Of a DNA stretch of 64,000 nt, positions 53,977 to 63,813 are shown piece after piece. Below the pieces are notes generated by a model. The model had not been told where the DNA came from. It saw only the letters and a list, made by a program, of their open reading frames with translations, and made no database searches. The translations under genes and the position numbers were made by a program. How positions within the stretch are numbered: position 1 is the stretch's first letter; each line of letters begins with the position of its first letter. This DNA is from Pseudomonadota bacterium (GTDB lineage Bacteria > Pseudomonadota > Gammaproteobacteria > Steroidobacterales > Woeseiaceae): contig JADFNS010000004.1 in assembly GCA_022563255.1 (NCBI GenBank), positions 62,001 through 126,000 of the forward strand, read 5' to 3'.

Positions 53977-54699
53977 ATGGTTGCCGATTTGAGCAGACCC
54001 AACACGTTAATCTGGATAGCGGTGCTGATATTCACCAGCGCTACTGCGAACGCGCAGCGTTCATCGGCGTTATCGGCGGATTTGCCCGACAGTCGTACAA
54101 TGGCGTTACAGAACAAAGTCGACAGGCTGTTTGGCGCCGGTAACTTCGAGCGAGCTTTTTTCCTTTATCGATACGATCTGGCGCCGCTCGGCGACAAGTA
54201 CGCCCAATATATGGTCGGCTTCCTGTACCTCAGCGGCATGGGCGTGGAGAAAGATTCCACAATTGCGTCGGCCTGGTATCGTTTGGCGGCTGAGCGAGGC
54301 ACGCCTGAGTTCGTGGCGGTCAGGGATCGTTTGCTGCGAGACTTGAATGATGAGCAGAGGCGCCGCTCCGACGACTATTACCGGGAACTCCGACTCGAAT
54401 ACTGCGATCTGGCAGTTCTCATGTCGTCAATAAGACGAAGTATTGAGGAGCTCGATGCGAGAACGGGTTCTCGCGTACCGGGTGCGAACAGCGGCCCGCT
54501 GACAGTCATCGACGTGCAACGTGGCACCGTGGTGTCAGGCGAAGAGTACTATGGCATGCAGCGGAAACGGCTCGAACTTCGCGTGAAGTTGTTGCAGGAG
54601 GCTGGCGACTTTCACGACATGGAGACCGATCCCGATAAAATCAATCTCCGTGAGCTCGAGCGCAGAGTGCAGGAGCGCATCGCGCAACTGAATCAATAG
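53977..54699 (+). CDS. SEL1/TPR-like secreted protein
   Basis: The 240-residue protein has a signal peptide (TLIWIAVLIFTSATANAQ) and a SEL1-type repeat (GFLYLSGMGVEKDSTIASAW) at about 78-105, then a helical, charged C-terminal half. No catalytic motif is seen. I chose ATG 53977 to keep the signal peptide near the start. It lies 81 bases after the crotonase gene; the next 249 bases to the convergent TetR gene show nothing I can support. Confidence 0.6.
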   Translation: MVADLSRPNTLIWIAVLIFTSATANAQRSSALSADLPDSRTMALQNKVDRLFGAGNFERAFFLYRYDLAPLGDKYAQYMVGFLYLSGMGVEKDSTIASAWYRLAAERGTPEFVAVRDRLLRDLNDEQRRRSDDYYRELRLEYCDLAVLMSSIRRSIEELDARTGSRVPGANSGPLTVIDVQRGTVVSGEEYYGMQRKRLELRVKLLQEAGDFHDMETDPDKINLRELERRVQERIAQLNQ

Positions 54700-54948
54700 T
54701 TCTGAAAGGTGCCAGAAACGGTGCTAGGTTTATTTATTGGTTCGGGGAAACTAAGAATTGCTCATCGGATCTCTGGCCTTAGTGTTGGGTTGAGTTGGCA
54801 AAACCTGTTGATTTGCAGTGAAATTTAATCCAATTCCGGAGTTTTTTTGCAGCGACGATTGACCCGTCTGATCGCTGACCGGTGGTGACCCACTTTCGGC
54901 TTCTGTTCGATCTTCCGGGCTGGCTTTCGGTGCAAGTCTTAAATACGT

Positions 54949-55539
54949 CTAGGTGCCGTACAAACCACGCGCGAGAATTTTCGGAAATTCGTCGATTAGC
55001 TTGTGTCCCATCTCCTGATCCCCGTGATACCACTTCGGAATCCAGTTTATCGAGCCCATGATCGCATTGCCGGTCATGCGAACATCGCACGGCGCGATAC
55101 TGCCGTCTGCAATACCGTCCGCAAGTATCGCTTCGAAGGCGGCGCTGTGTTTTCTCGATACCGCGAGGACTTCTTCACGATGCTCTGGATTGAGTGACGG
55201 GATTTCGCTCATGATCGCAATGGGGCCCCGGTCGCCGACCATCATTTCGATGTGGTTGCGCAAGTAGCGCAACATGACGTCCATGCCATCCACGCCGTCC
55301 TCTCGCGCCTTTTCCATCGCCTCGCGGCCCAAGTCCGCTGCGCGTATGTAGCACAGATAGACCAGTTCCTCCTTGTTGCGTACGTAATAGTAAAGTGCGG
55401 CATCGGTCAGGCCCAGAACACTCGCCACGTCACGAAGTGATGTGCCGCTGAAGCCTTTTTGGTTAAAGCACTGCGCGGCCGCTCGGAGCATGCGATCTTT
55501 TTGCAATTGAAAACGTGTCTGTGTGGGGGCTGTGGTCAT
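54949..55539 (-). CDS. TetR-family regulator next to icmF
   Basis: The 196-residue protein has a TetR helix-turn-helix (GTSLRDVASVLGLTDAALYY, YYVRNKEELVYL) and a helical ligand domain. It is divergent from icmF with about 100 bases between start codons, and a palindrome lies in between, so it probably represses icmF and its own gene in response to an acyl-CoA. ATG 55539 is used; ATG 55578 upstream is also in frame but crowds the operator. Confidence 0.88.
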   Translation of the reverse strand: MTTAPTQTRFQLQKDRMLRAAAQCFNQKGFSGTSLRDVASVLGLTDAALYYYVRNKEELVYLCYIRAADLGREAMEKAREDGVDGMDVMLRYLRNHIEMMVGDRGPIAIMSEIPSLNPEHREEVLAVSRKHSAAFEAILADGIADGSIAPCDVRMTGNAIMGSINWIPKWYHGDQEMGHKLIDEFPKILARGLYGT

Positions 55540-55583
55540 ACTGTGCGTCCGGTGCTTGAGTTTTGAGCGATTCTGCATTATTT

Positions 55584-55595
55584 TAATCTAGATTA
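55584..55595. promoter_or_regulatory. TetR-type operator upstream of icmF
   Basis: TAATCTAGATTA is a perfect 12-base palindrome between the TetR start and the icmF start (about 48 bases before the latter). It is the likely operator of the divergent regulator; binding is inferred. Confidence 0.5.
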
Positions 55596-55642
55596 GAATT
55601 TTTGCAACCAACAAAGTAGCTGATTTTCAAGGATTTTCGACG

Positions 55643-58600
55643 ATGAACATTGCAGCAAGCGACCTTCCGGGCACGTCCGGCGAGACTCGTACCGCGCCCC
55701 TGCGATTCATTACGGCAGCCTCATTGTTCGACGGCCACGACGCCGCGATCAATATCATGCGGCGTCTGATTCAGGCGCAGGGTGCCGAGGTGATCCATCT
55801 CGGACACAACCGCAGCGTCGATGACATCGTGCGCGCCGCCGTGCAAGAGGACGCGGACGGCATCGCCATTAGTTCCTACCAGGGCGGCCACATCGAATTT
55901 TTCCGTTACATGATCGATCGTCTGCGTGAATTCGGCGCAGAACATATAAAAGTGTTTGGTGGTGGCGGCGGCACCATTACGCCCGCAGAGATTAAGTCAC
56001 TGATGGATTACGGCGTCGAACGCATATATCACCCGCACGACGGCATGGAACTTGGACTGGAAGCGATGATCAGGGACCTTGTTGATCGCACCGCCGCAGG
56101 CAGACGCTCGTCCGGTGCGCCTCCCTCGGTTGACGCCTCAAAGATCACCGATATCGCGGCAACGATCTCCGCAATCGAGGAAGGCGTTTTCGACGAGGCT
56201 GCGCTGACGGGCTTGCGCAAGGAATGGCGGTTGCAGGCCGGTCAGGTGCCGGTGATCGGCATCACCGGTACGGGCGGCGCCGGCAAGAGCAGCGTTACCG
56301 ATGAATTACTGAATCGCTTCCTGGCGTGCTTTCCGGACATACGGATTGCCGTGCTGGCCGTGGACCCCACGCGGCGGCGCACAGGCGGTGCATTGCTCGG
56401 GGATCGCATTCGCATGAATTCCCTGCGTTCCGAGCGCGTGTACATGCGTTCAATCGCGACACGTCGGCAGCACCTGGCCACCAGCGAGATGCTGAGTGAC
56501 CACATCCTGTTTTTGAAGTCACTGGGCTTCGACCTGGTGATCGTCGAGACCGCCGGCATCGGCCAGGGCGACAGCGAGATTGTCGACATGGTGGACCTCG
56601 CCGTCTACGTCATGACCAGCGAATACGGCGCAGCCAGTCAACTCGAAAAAATCGATATGCTCGATTTTGCCGACCTCATCGTATTGAATAAGTACGACAA
56701 ACGCGGCGCGGAGGATGCGCTGCGCGACATTCGCAAGCAGTGGAAACGCAATCACGTTGCGTTCGACGTTGCCGATGACGATATTCCGGTCTATCCGACT
56801 ATAGCCAGCCAGTTCAACGATCCCGGTGTCAGTTGGATGTTCAAGGAATTATGCCGCCGGGTCGGTGAAAAAGGAGGGTCTGCTGCGGGCGTTTGGGATC
56901 CGGATATCGATACGCAAAACAAGGAATCGCGCTCGACGGCGATGATACCGGGAGCGCGCGTCCGATATCTGGCCGAGATTGCGGAGCAGGGTCGGGCGGT
57001 CAACCAACGGATTGAGTCGCAGGCGGATACAGCGAGTCGGGCGCAACATATCTACGAGTCCTTGAAGTTGCTCGAAGACCCTAGCCTTCCCGCGGAGCTT
57101 GAGCTGTTCAAGAGCGATGATCTGGTGGCAGACGACGACCGCAGCCTGACGGTGCTCAGGCAGCGCTACCAGGAAGCAATTTCTGATCTGTCTGCGGAGT
57201 CGATTCGCCTGTTGCAGGAATGGCCGGATCGAAAAGCGGGCGTCAGGTCGGACCAATACAGCTACGAGGTTCGCGGCCGCGAAATCACCGGCAACAATTT
57301 TTGCGAAACCCTCAGTCATCAGCGCATTCCCAAGATTGCGGCGCCCGAGTACGCGGACTGGGGAGAATTGCTGACCTTTCTATCAAAGGAAAACTTGCCG
57401 GGCGCGTATCCGTATACGGGTGGCGTCTATCCTTACCGTCGTCTTGGCGAAGATCCAACTCGCATGTTTGCGGGCGAGGGAACACCGGAGCGCACGAATC
57501 GGCGTTTCCATTACCTGTCCGCCGGACAACCCACCGCAAGACTTTCTACGGCGTTCGATTCGGTCACCTTGTACGGCGAGGACCCGCACGAACGTCCGGA
57601 TATCTATGGCAAAGTAGGCAACTCCGGCGTGTCGATCGCGACTGTCGATGACATGAAGAAGTTGTACTCGGGATTCGATCTCTGTGCGCCAACGACCTCG
57701 GTATCGATGACCATCAACGGCCCGGCGCCGATCATCCTCGCGTTTTTCATGAACACGGCCATCGACCAGCAGATCGAAAAACACCTGCGCGAGAAAGGCG
57801 AGTGGGAAAGCGTGCAGAAAAAAATAGACGCTATTTTTAAAGGATGCGAGCGGCCCCGCTACGAAGGCGAACTCCCCGAGGGTAACGATGGCCTCGGCCT
57901 TGGCCTGCTCGGTTTATCCGGCGACCAGGTCGTTGATGCAAAAACCTATGCGCGTATCCGGAAGGCAACACTGGCAAGCGTTCGCGGCACGGTGCAGGCC
58001 GATATTCTCAAAGAAGATCAAGCGCAAAATACCTGCATCTTCTCCACCGAATTTGCGATGCAGATGATGGGTGACGTGCAGCAATTCTTTATCAACAACA
58101 AAGTTCGCAATTACTACTCGATTTCGATCAGCGGATATCACATCGCAGAAGCTGGCGCGAATCCGATCAGTCAACTCGCGTTTACGTTGTCGAACGGTTT
58201 CACAATCGTTGAGTATTACCTTGCTCGCGGCATGAATATCGATGCTTTCGCGCCGAACCTGAGCTTCTTTTTTTCGAACGGCATGGATGCCGAGTACACG
58301 GTCATCGGTCGTGTTGCCCGCCGCATTTGGGCCCGCGCCATGCGCGAGCGATACGGTGCGAGCTCGCGGTCGCAAATGCTCAAATACCATATACAGACCT
58401 CGGGTCGAAGCCTGCACGCGCAGGAGATCAGCTTTAACGATATTCGCACAACGTTGCAGGCGCTCTATGCGATGTTCGACAATTGCAACAGTTTGCACAC
58501 CAACGCGTTCGATGAGGCGGTTACTACCCCGACGGAGCAATCGGTCCGCAGAGCAGTAGCGATCCAATTGATTATTTCACGCGAGCTGGGACTGAACTTC

Positions 58601-59086
58601 TGTGAAAATCCCTGGCAAGGCTCGTTCATCATCAATGAACTGACCGACCTCGTCGAGGAGGCCGTTTATCAGGAATTTGAGCGAATTTCCGAACGTGGCG
58701 GCGTGCTCGGTGCGATGGATACGATGTATCAGCGAGGCAAGATTCAGGACGAGAGTCTTTATTACGAAAGCCAGAAACACGATGGATCGTTGCCGCTGAT
58801 CGGTGTGAATACGTTTCTGCCGAAAGCAGGGCAGGAGGACGAGATCCACGACCTGGAACTCATTCGTTCCACTGACGCCGAAAAAGAAGACCAGATCCGT
58901 CATTTGCGCAGCTTCCAAAAAACTCATGCCGCCGACAACGATGCGGCGCTCAAGAAATTGCAGTGTGTGGCCAGGGAGCGTGGCAACGTATTCGAGGCCT
59001 TGATGAATACCGTGAAATCGAGTTCGCTGGGTCAGATATCAGGCGCCCTGTACGGGGTCGGCGGGGAATATCGGCGAAATATGTAA
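55643..59086 (+). CDS. icmF: Fused isobutyryl-CoA mutase
   Basis: The 1147-residue protein has the order unique to IcmF. An N-terminal adenosylcobalamin-binding domain ([15 protein letters not shown], about 25-150) is followed by a MeaB-like GTPase chaperone ([28 protein letters not shown]), then the mutase barrel ([52 protein letters not shown]). It interconverts isobutyryl-CoA and n-butyryl-CoA and can also act on isovaleryl/pivalyl-CoA in some species. All cofactor motifs are intact. Control by the divergent TetR is likely. Confidence 0.96.
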   Translation: MNIAASDLPGTSGETRTAPLRFITAASLFDGHDAAINIMRRLIQAQGAEVIHLGHNRSVDDIVRAAVQEDADGIAISSYQGGHIEFFRYMIDRLREFGAEHIKVFGGGGGTITPAEIKSLMDYGVERIYHPHDGMELGLEAMIRDLVDRTAAGRRSSGAPPSVDASKITDIAATISAIEEGVFDEAALTGLRKEWRLQAGQVPVIGITGTGGAGKSSVTDELLNRFLACFPDIRIAVLAVDPTRRRTGGALLGDRIRMNSLRSERVYMRSIATRRQHLATSEMLSDHILFLKSLGFDLVIVETAGIGQGDSEIVDMVDLAVYVMTSEYGAASQLEKIDMLDFADLIVLNKYDKRGAEDALRDIRKQWKRNHVAFDVADDDIPVYPTIASQFNDPGVSWMFKELCRRVGEKGGSAAGVWDPDIDTQNKESRSTAMIPGARVRYLAEIAEQGRAVNQRIESQADTASRAQHIYESLKLLEDPSLPAELELFKSDDLVADDDRSLTVLRQRYQEAISDLSAESIRLLQEWPDRKAGVRSDQYSYEVRGREITGNNFCETLSHQRIPKIAAPEYADWGELLTFLSKENLPGAYPYTGGVYPYRRLGEDPTRMFAGEGTPERTNRRFHYLSAGQPTARLSTAFDSVTLYGEDPHERPDIYGKVGNSGVSIATVDDMKKLYSGFDLCAPTTSVSMTINGPAPIILAFFMNTAIDQQIEKHLREKGEWESVQKKIDAIFKGCERPRYEGELPEGNDGLGLGLLGLSGDQVVDAKTYARIRKATLASVRGTVQADILKEDQAQNTCIFSTEFAMQMMGDVQQFFINNKVRNYYSISISGYHIAEAGANPISQLAFTLSNGFTIVEYYLARGMNIDAFAPNLSFFFSNGMDAEYTVIGRVARRIWARAMRERYGASSRSQMLKYHIQTSGRSLHAQEISFNDIRTTLQALYAMFDNCNSLHTNAFDEAVTTPTEQSVRRAVAIQLIISRELGLNFCENPWQGSFIINELTDLVEEAVYQEFERISERGGVLGAMDTMYQRGKIQDESLYYESQKHDGSLPLIGVNTFLPKAGQEDEIHDLELIRSTDAEKEDQIRHLRSFQKTHAADNDAALKKLQCVARERGNVFEALMNTVKSSSLGQISGALYGVGGEYRRNM

Positions 59087-59129
59087 AAGGTGACAGGTTT
59101 ATTTTCCTGGCACTTTCTTCCCGGATGGA

Positions 59130-59675
59130 CTACTCGAGAATTTTTCTCTTTAGTCTTTGAAATTCTTCGTCAGTCAGTATTCCATCGGCTTTCAACTGGC
59201 CGATCGCGCGTAATTGCTCGTATACATCGGGGGATTGACTCTGATTGCTTGCGACCGCCGCCGCCTGGGAACGCTGCCGCGCCATCGCTTCATTTTCGAG
59301 TCGTAGCTGCTCCAGCCTGCGATTCGCGTTCTCCTGCCGCAAAAGCTCAATTTCAAGTCGCAGTTTTTCCTCTTCGCGGCGTTCGTTCTCCCGCCGTAAA
59401 CGCTCATTCTCAAGTTGCAATTTTTCGCGTTGGACCCGATCTTTCTCGAGATTCACCTGTTGCTGTCGACGTCGTTCTGCTTCAAATCTTTTGTAAAGCT
59501 CTTCTTTCGCTGCCCGGTCCCCTGCGGCAACATCGTCATTCGTTTGTGTTAAAGCTGGCGTTGATACGGCCATGCACAGCAGAACGGTGATTGCCACTTT
59601 ACTGATCTGTCTTATGACCGTAGTTCCGCGTTGGGCCCATTCGCCTGACACTTTTCTCGACATCTTATCTGACAC
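59130..59675 (-). CDS. Signal-peptide coiled-coil protein with SHOCT domain
   Basis: The 181-residue protein has a signal peptide (VAITVLLCMAVSTPALTQ), a long Arg/Glu-rich coiled coil at about 55-135 (ERLRRENERREEEKLRLEIE) and a C-terminal SHOCT-type helix pair (QLRAIGQLKADGILTDEEFQ). Such proteins are found in the envelope and lack known enzyme activity. It is convergent with icmF (43 bases between ends) and follows the next membrane gene by 17 bases. Confidence 0.65.
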   Translation of the reverse strand: MSDKMSRKVSGEWAQRGTTVIRQISKVAITVLLCMAVSTPALTQTNDDVAAGDRAAKEELYKRFEAERRRQQQVNLEKDRVQREKLQLENERLRRENERREEEKLRLEIELLRQENANRRLEQLRLENEAMARQRSQAAAVASNQSQSPDVYEQLRAIGQLKADGILTDEEFQRLKRKILE

Positions 59676-59692
59676 CCAATTCCATGGTTTGC

Positions 59693-60037
59693 CTAGACAT
59701 TAGTTTCAACGCCGGGTTTCGAGTTATCAATTGAGTGTTGTTCGACATGTGAAGATTGCTCTGATCGCCGCGCTTTTCGGTTGCGCAGGCGTACTGAAAA
59801 GACCCACAGGCTCAGCATGCAACAGGCAAAACCGGCGCCGAAATAGAAGTAAGATAATTCGTAGTCGAAGCTCAAATATATTCCGGAAGACATGAACAAA
59901 ACGCCCAGCAATAACAACAACTGAGGAACGCGCTCGTATATGGGGGTAGGCAGCCACATAATGTTACTCACATGAACAATAGTGATAATCGCAGCTACAA
60001 AATGACCGGTAATGCGCCGGGACGATGGGAATTGCAT
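59693..60037 (-). CDS. Small membrane protein of unknown function
   Basis: The 114-residue protein has three hydrophobic segments (about 12-30, 38-54, 60-82) and a polar tail with Arg/Lys and Gln/Ser. I do not know the family. The open frame extends to 60826 antisense to the TetR gene, but only this part looks like a protein; ATG 60037 is therefore taken as start. It probably forms a two-gene unit with the SHOCT protein. Confidence 0.5.
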   Translation of the reverse strand: MQFPSSRRITGHFVAAIITIVHVSNIMWLPTPIYERVPQLLLLLGVLFMSSGIYLSFDYELSYFYFGAGFACCMLSLWVFSVRLRNRKARRSEQSSHVEQHSIDNSKPGVETNV

Positions 60038-60154
60038 CACAAGTTCGGATGGATTGCCCACAGGTGTTCCTAAAGTGAGCACTGTTTCACATAATGAAAG
60101 ACTCGATTGGCAGATAAACCACGTCTTGTATCCGCTTCGGCTTCGCGTATAATC

Positions 60155-60175
60155 ACTTGCTTGTTGACAGCAAGT
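60155..60175. promoter_or_regulatory. Operator-like inverted repeat before a TetR gene
   Basis: ACTTGCT-N7-AGCAAGT is a perfect inverted repeat with seven-base arms. It overlaps a TTGACA -35-like box (60165-60170) about 20 bases before the TetR start codon, so autoregulation by this TetR is likely. Confidence 0.5.
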
Positions 60176-60195
60176 AACTTTGATTAGCGTAAAGA

Positions 60196-60819
60196 ATGAG
60201 CACCCCACTGACACAGGCCGAGCGTTCGGCGGTTTCCGACAAAGCGATGTTGGTGTCTGCAATGAACCTGATTCTTGCGCACGGCACGGACAAAACGACT
60301 CTCGCGATGATCGGTGAAGCCGCTGGCTACAGCCGCGGCCTGGCGACGTACCAATTCGGCTCCAAAGCCGGGCTCTACGACGCACTGTGCAAGTCGATTT
60401 CGAGAAACTGGCTCGAGTACCTGAAGTCCGGCGTTGGCGATAAAGTGGGCATTGAGGCGATGTGCGCGGCGCTCGACGCCATACGTCAGTTCGTTGAAGA
60501 CTCACCTCGCGAAGGTCGAGTACTGCAGATTTTGTATTGCGGCGCCGCAAGTCCAAGTTCCGAATTTCCCGATACGTCCATCGGCATCCACAATCGGCAG
60601 CGATCGGACGTTGTTGAGTGGGTGAAGGCGGGGCAGGCCAATGGCGAGATCCGCAAGGACGTCGATGCGGTGGCTGTCGCGTCCCATTACGTTTCCTATA
60701 TCTCCGGTATGACATATCTGTGGTTGACCAGCCCGGAAACTTTCGATTTTTCCACCACCAATGCCGAAATGAAACGGCAGCTTCGAGTATCGCTCGCGGC
60801 CCGAGGAACAAACGCATGA
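60196..60819 (+). CDS. TetR-family regulator (acyl-CoA catabolism operon)
   Basis: The 207-residue protein has a TetR DNA-binding domain (KTTLAMIGEAAGYSRGLATY, FGSKAGLYDALC) and a helical C-terminal ligand domain. It is the first gene of the unit TetR, PaaG-like crotonase, acyl-CoA dehydrogenase and hydroxyacid dehydrogenase. Its stop overlaps the next ATG (ATGA at 60816-60819). A palindrome before it suggests autoregulation. Confidence 0.88.
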   Translation: MSTPLTQAERSAVSDKAMLVSAMNLILAHGTDKTTLAMIGEAAGYSRGLATYQFGSKAGLYDALCKSISRNWLEYLKSGVGDKVGIEAMCAALDAIRQFVEDSPREGRVLQILYCGAASPSSEFPDTSIGIHNRQRSDVVEWVKAGQANGEIRKDVDAVAVASHYVSYISGMTYLWLTSPETFDFSTTNAEMKRQLRVSLAARGTNA

Positions 60820-61592
60820 CGGACATAGTGATCTATGAACAAAGCGGCGCAGTCGCGATCATTTCGATGAATCGGCCAGACTCCCTCAATGGCTTCACGT
60901 CGGAACTTTGCGACGAGTTGTTGCACGCATTCGAAAAAGCGCACGGCGACGATGCAGTTCGAGTGGTCGTATTGACCGGCGAAGGCCGGTCTTTCAGTGC
61001 GGGCGCCGACCTGAAACAGGGTTTTCTCGGTGATCGAACGACCCAGGGCAAGCTGCAATACGAATATCGCCCCGTCCTGTCGGCGATCGCACAAATACCC
61101 AAGCCCGTCATCGCGGCGGTGCCGGGATTCGCGGCCGGCATCGGCATGTCAGTCGCGTTGTATGCGGATCTCCTCATCATGGCCGACGACGCGTTTATTC
61201 TTTCGCCGTTCACGACGATCGGGCTGCTGCCCGATGGTGGCGCCAATTGGTTGCTGGTCAGGCAACTGGGTTACCGCCGCGCGTACCAACTTAGCGTCGA
61301 GTCGGAGCGCGTCAGTGCGCAACGCTGCCTTGAACTGGGTATTGCCAACAAAGTTGTACCGGCCGACAAACTGCGCGAGGCGGCGCTCGAGTGGGCCCAT
61401 GATCTGTGCAAACGCGCTCCGCTGTCGCTCGCGGCAACCAAGAAAGTCATGCGCCACGCGATGGATCACGACTGGGCCAGTTGCTTCGACATGGAGGCGG
61501 AGCTTCAGGAACAGCTACGTGGTTCGGCAGACGCGAAGGAAGGCGTGACCGCGTTCTTCGAAAAACGCGAGCCCAAATTTACCGGCAAGTAA
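60816..61592 (+). CDS. Crotonase-family protein, PaaG-like
   Basis: The 258-residue crotonase has the oxyanion segments EGRSFSAGADLKQGF and GFAAGIGMSVALYADLLI. Both Glu residues used by enoyl-CoA hydratase are absent (Ser and Thr at those positions), but an Asp follows in IGLLPDGGANWLLVRQLG, as in PaaG-type isomerases. An isomerase or thioester-rearranging role is more likely than hydration. ATG 60816 overlaps the TetR stop. Confidence 0.85.
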   Translation: MTDIVIYEQSGAVAIISMNRPDSLNGFTSELCDELLHAFEKAHGDDAVRVVVLTGEGRSFSAGADLKQGFLGDRTTQGKLQYEYRPVLSAIAQIPKPVIAAVPGFAAGIGMSVALYADLLIMADDAFILSPFTTIGLLPDGGANWLLVRQLGYRRAYQLSVESERVSAQRCLELGIANKVVPADKLREAALEWAHDLCKRAPLSLAATKKVMRHAMDHDWASCFDMEAELQEQLRGSADAKEGVTAFFEKREPKFTGK

Positions 61593-61616
61593 ACAATTGA
61601 CCAACGGAAAAACTCA

Positions 61617-62798
61617 ATGAATCGAAATATTTTTGACGAAGATCACGACATATTCCGCAGCGCGGCACAGCGTTTCTTCAGCAATGAAATCAAACCCCAT
61701 AGCGACCGCTGGCACGAGCAAGGCATGGTTGACAGAGATGCGTTCAAAAAGGCTGGCGCGCAAGGCATGCTGCTGATGTGGGCCGATGAGAAGTACGGCG
61801 GCGCGGGAGTCGCCGATTTCCGCTACGAGCAGATACTGATCGAAGAGATGGCGCGCCATGGCGACGCGGGCTTTTTCATGACGTTGCACAGCCGACTGGT
61901 CGGACCCTATATCGGTGAGCTCGGCACCGACGAACAGAAGCAGCGCTGGTTGCCCAAGTGCATTAGCGGTGAGCATGTGCTTGCCGTTGCGATCACTGAG
62001 CCCGGCGCGGGCAGTGATGTCTCCGGCATTCGTACCAAGGCCGAAGACAAGGGTGACCACTACCTGCTTAACGGCGCGAAAACATTTATCTCCAATGGCA
62101 TTCTTGCTGATCTCATTGTCGTCGTTGCGCGTACCGATGCAAAAAACCGGTACGGCTTGAGCCTTTTCGTGGTGGAGCGCGGTATGGAGGGCTTCGAACG
62201 AGGCAAGAATCTGAAGAAGATGGGGCTGAAGAGTCAGGACACGGCCGAATTGTTCTTCAATAATGTCAAAGTACCGAAGGAAAATTTGCTCGGAGAACTC
62301 AATCGGGGTTTCTATCAACTGATGCATTTTCTTGCCGAAGAACGGCTGTTGGGTGCCGTCGGGTATCTTGCCAATGCTGAAGCGGCATTCGAAGTGACCA
62401 TGGAGTACGTGCAGGAACGCAAGGCCTTTGGCCAGGCAATCGGCGATTTCCAGAACACGCGATTCAAGCTTGCCGACATGCGTATGGAAATCGATGTCGC
62501 GCAGGCATTCGTCGATCGCTGCGTGCTGGAACAAAACGCCGGCACCTTGTCTGCGGAAGACGCGGCCAAGGCCAAACTGTATTGCAGCGAGCTCGAGGCG
62601 CGAGTGACCGATAATTGTGTGCAGTTGCACGGTGGTAACGGCTACATGGACGAATACCCGATCAGCCGCATGTACACCAACGCGCGGGTGTCGCGAATTT
62701 TCGCAGGCAGCTCCGAGATCATGCGTGAAATTATCGCACGCTCTCTCGGGCTTGATCCACGCAAGAAACCCAAATCGGCACAGGTCAGGGCGGCCTGA
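61617..62798 (+). CDS. Acyl-CoA dehydrogenase (LCAD-like base position)
   Basis: The 393-residue FAD enzyme shows AVAITEPGAGSDVSGIRTKA, KTFISNGILADLIVVVAR and a C-terminal QLHGGNGYMDEYPISRMYTN. The usual C-terminal catalytic Glu is replaced (RIFAGSSEIM), while a Glu in FLAEERLLGAVGYLA sits where long-chain and isovaleryl types carry their base. The substrate is unknown; isobutyryl- or 2-methylbutyryl-CoA would suit the neighbouring hydroxyacid dehydrogenase. Confidence 0.9.
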   Translation: MNRNIFDEDHDIFRSAAQRFFSNEIKPHSDRWHEQGMVDRDAFKKAGAQGMLLMWADEKYGGAGVADFRYEQILIEEMARHGDAGFFMTLHSRLVGPYIGELGTDEQKQRWLPKCISGEHVLAVAITEPGAGSDVSGIRTKAEDKGDHYLLNGAKTFISNGILADLIVVVARTDAKNRYGLSLFVVERGMEGFERGKNLKKMGLKSQDTAELFFNNVKVPKENLLGELNRGFYQLMHFLAEERLLGAVGYLANAEAAFEVTMEYVQERKAFGQAIGDFQNTRFKLADMRMEIDVAQAFVDRCVLEQNAGTLSAEDAAKAKLYCSELEARVTDNCVQLHGGNGYMDEYPISRMYTNARVSRIFAGSSEIMREIIARSLGLDPRKKPKSAQVRAA

Positions 62799-62800
62799 CG

Positions 62801-63661
62801 GTGCGTGTCGCATTCATAGGGCTTGGCGTCATGGGTTATCCCATGGCGGGCTATCTGGCGAAGCGAGCTCATGATGTCACGGTGTACAATCGGACATCGG
62901 CGAAAGCCGCTGCCTGGTGCGCTGAATTTAACGGTCAATCGGCGGCAACGCCAGCCGCCGCCGCAGTGGACGCCGAAATCGTCTTTTCCTGCGTCGGTGA
63001 CGACAACGATGTTCGTGATGTGCTGTTGGGTGATCAGGGAGTGCTTGCGTCTGTTGCTGCCAATTCGATCGTAGTCGATCACACGACCGCATCGGCACAA
63101 GTTGCTCGCGAGATCGCCGCCGTGGCGGAATCGAAGTCTGTTGGTTTTCTCGACGGGCCCGTGTCCGGCGGTCAGGCGGGTGCCGAGAGCGGGCAGTTGA
63201 CCGTCATGGTCGGTGGTGATGCTGATGTTTTTGAACGCGCAGCGCCTGTCATACGCAGTTACGCGAAATCGCTCACGCACATTGGTCCGGTCGGTACCGG
63301 GCAGCTCGCGAAGATGGTTAACCAGATATGTATCGCGGGGGTCGTGCAAGGGCTGGCGGAAGGACTGCACTTCGCACGGCAGGCCGGGCTGGACCCGGCC
63401 GTCGTGATCGAGTCGATCAGCAAGGGTGCAGCGCAGTCCTGGCAAATGGAAAATCGCTGGGAATCCATGGTCAATAGCGACTTCGACTTCGGTTTTGCCG
63501 TCGATTGGATGCGCAAGGATTTGGCCATAGCACTGCGAGAGGCCGAGCAAAATGGCGCGACCCTTGAGATGACGCGACTGATCGATCAGTACTATGCCGA
63601 AGTACAGGATCTCGGCGGCAACCGCTGGGACACGTCAAGCCTGATCGCCCGACTGAAATAG
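62801..63661 (+). CDS. 3-hydroxyisobutyrate dehydrogenase-family protein
   Basis: The 286-residue NAD(P) enzyme has the Rossmann start VAFIGLGVMGYPMAGYLAKR, the substrate motif FLDGPVSGGQAGAESG and the catalytic Lys in GTGQLAKMVNQ. Family members oxidise 3-hydroxyisobutyrate (valine breakdown), tartronate semialdehyde or related acids. GTG 62801 begins two bases after the acyl-CoA dehydrogenase stop, which favours a role in valine catabolism. Confidence 0.88.
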   Translation: MRVAFIGLGVMGYPMAGYLAKRAHDVTVYNRTSAKAAAWCAEFNGQSAATPAAAAVDAEIVFSCVGDDNDVRDVLLGDQGVLASVAANSIVVDHTTASAQVAREIAAVAESKSVGFLDGPVSGGQAGAESGQLTVMVGGDADVFERAAPVIRSYAKSLTHIGPVGTGQLAKMVNQICIAGVVQGLAEGLHFARQAGLDPAVVIESISKGAAQSWQMENRWESMVNSDFDFGFAVDWMRKDLAIALREAEQNGATLEMTRLIDQYYAEVQDLGGNRWDTSSLIARLK

Positions 63662-63699
63662 AAGCTCGCCCACGATCGTTCAATAGCTGCTAAAATCCG

Positions 63700-63810
63700 T
63701 CCTTCACAGGGGTGGTCAAGACGACCTGAGACCCAATTCATTGCGCCGAATGGTCTGGCGTAACGGGGACCCTTAGCACCTGATCCGGATAATGCCGGCG
63801 TAGGAAGGGA
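63700..63810 (+). promoter_or_regulatory. TPP riboswitch
   Basis: The thi-box elements are present in order: CAGGGGTGG, CTGAGA (63726-63731), and ACCTGATCCGGATAATGCCGGCGTAGGAA (in two parts: ACCTGATCCGGATAATGCC then GGCGTAGGAA, 63778-63806). The closing helix pairs TCCTTC at 63700-63705 with GAAGGGA near 63804-63810. The AGGAAGGGA ribosome site lies in that 3' strand, three bases before the start codon, so thiamine pyrophosphate should block translation. Confidence 0.93.
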
Positions 63811-63813
63811 ATC

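Noticed and set aside
54700..54948. Possible small gene on the minus strand (54779-55090)
   Set aside because: It has no ribosome site, a charged low-complexity product and overlaps the TetR gene end in another frame.
59693..60826. Open frame of 377 codons on the minus strand
   Set aside because: Most of it is antisense to the TetR gene; only the last 114 codons, from ATG 60037, look like a membrane protein, and these are annotated.
61614..62813. Open frame of 399 codons on the minus strand
   Set aside because: It lies wholly antisense to a clear acyl-CoA dehydrogenase gene, has no recognisable motif and no ribosome site; high GC content at third positions explains it.
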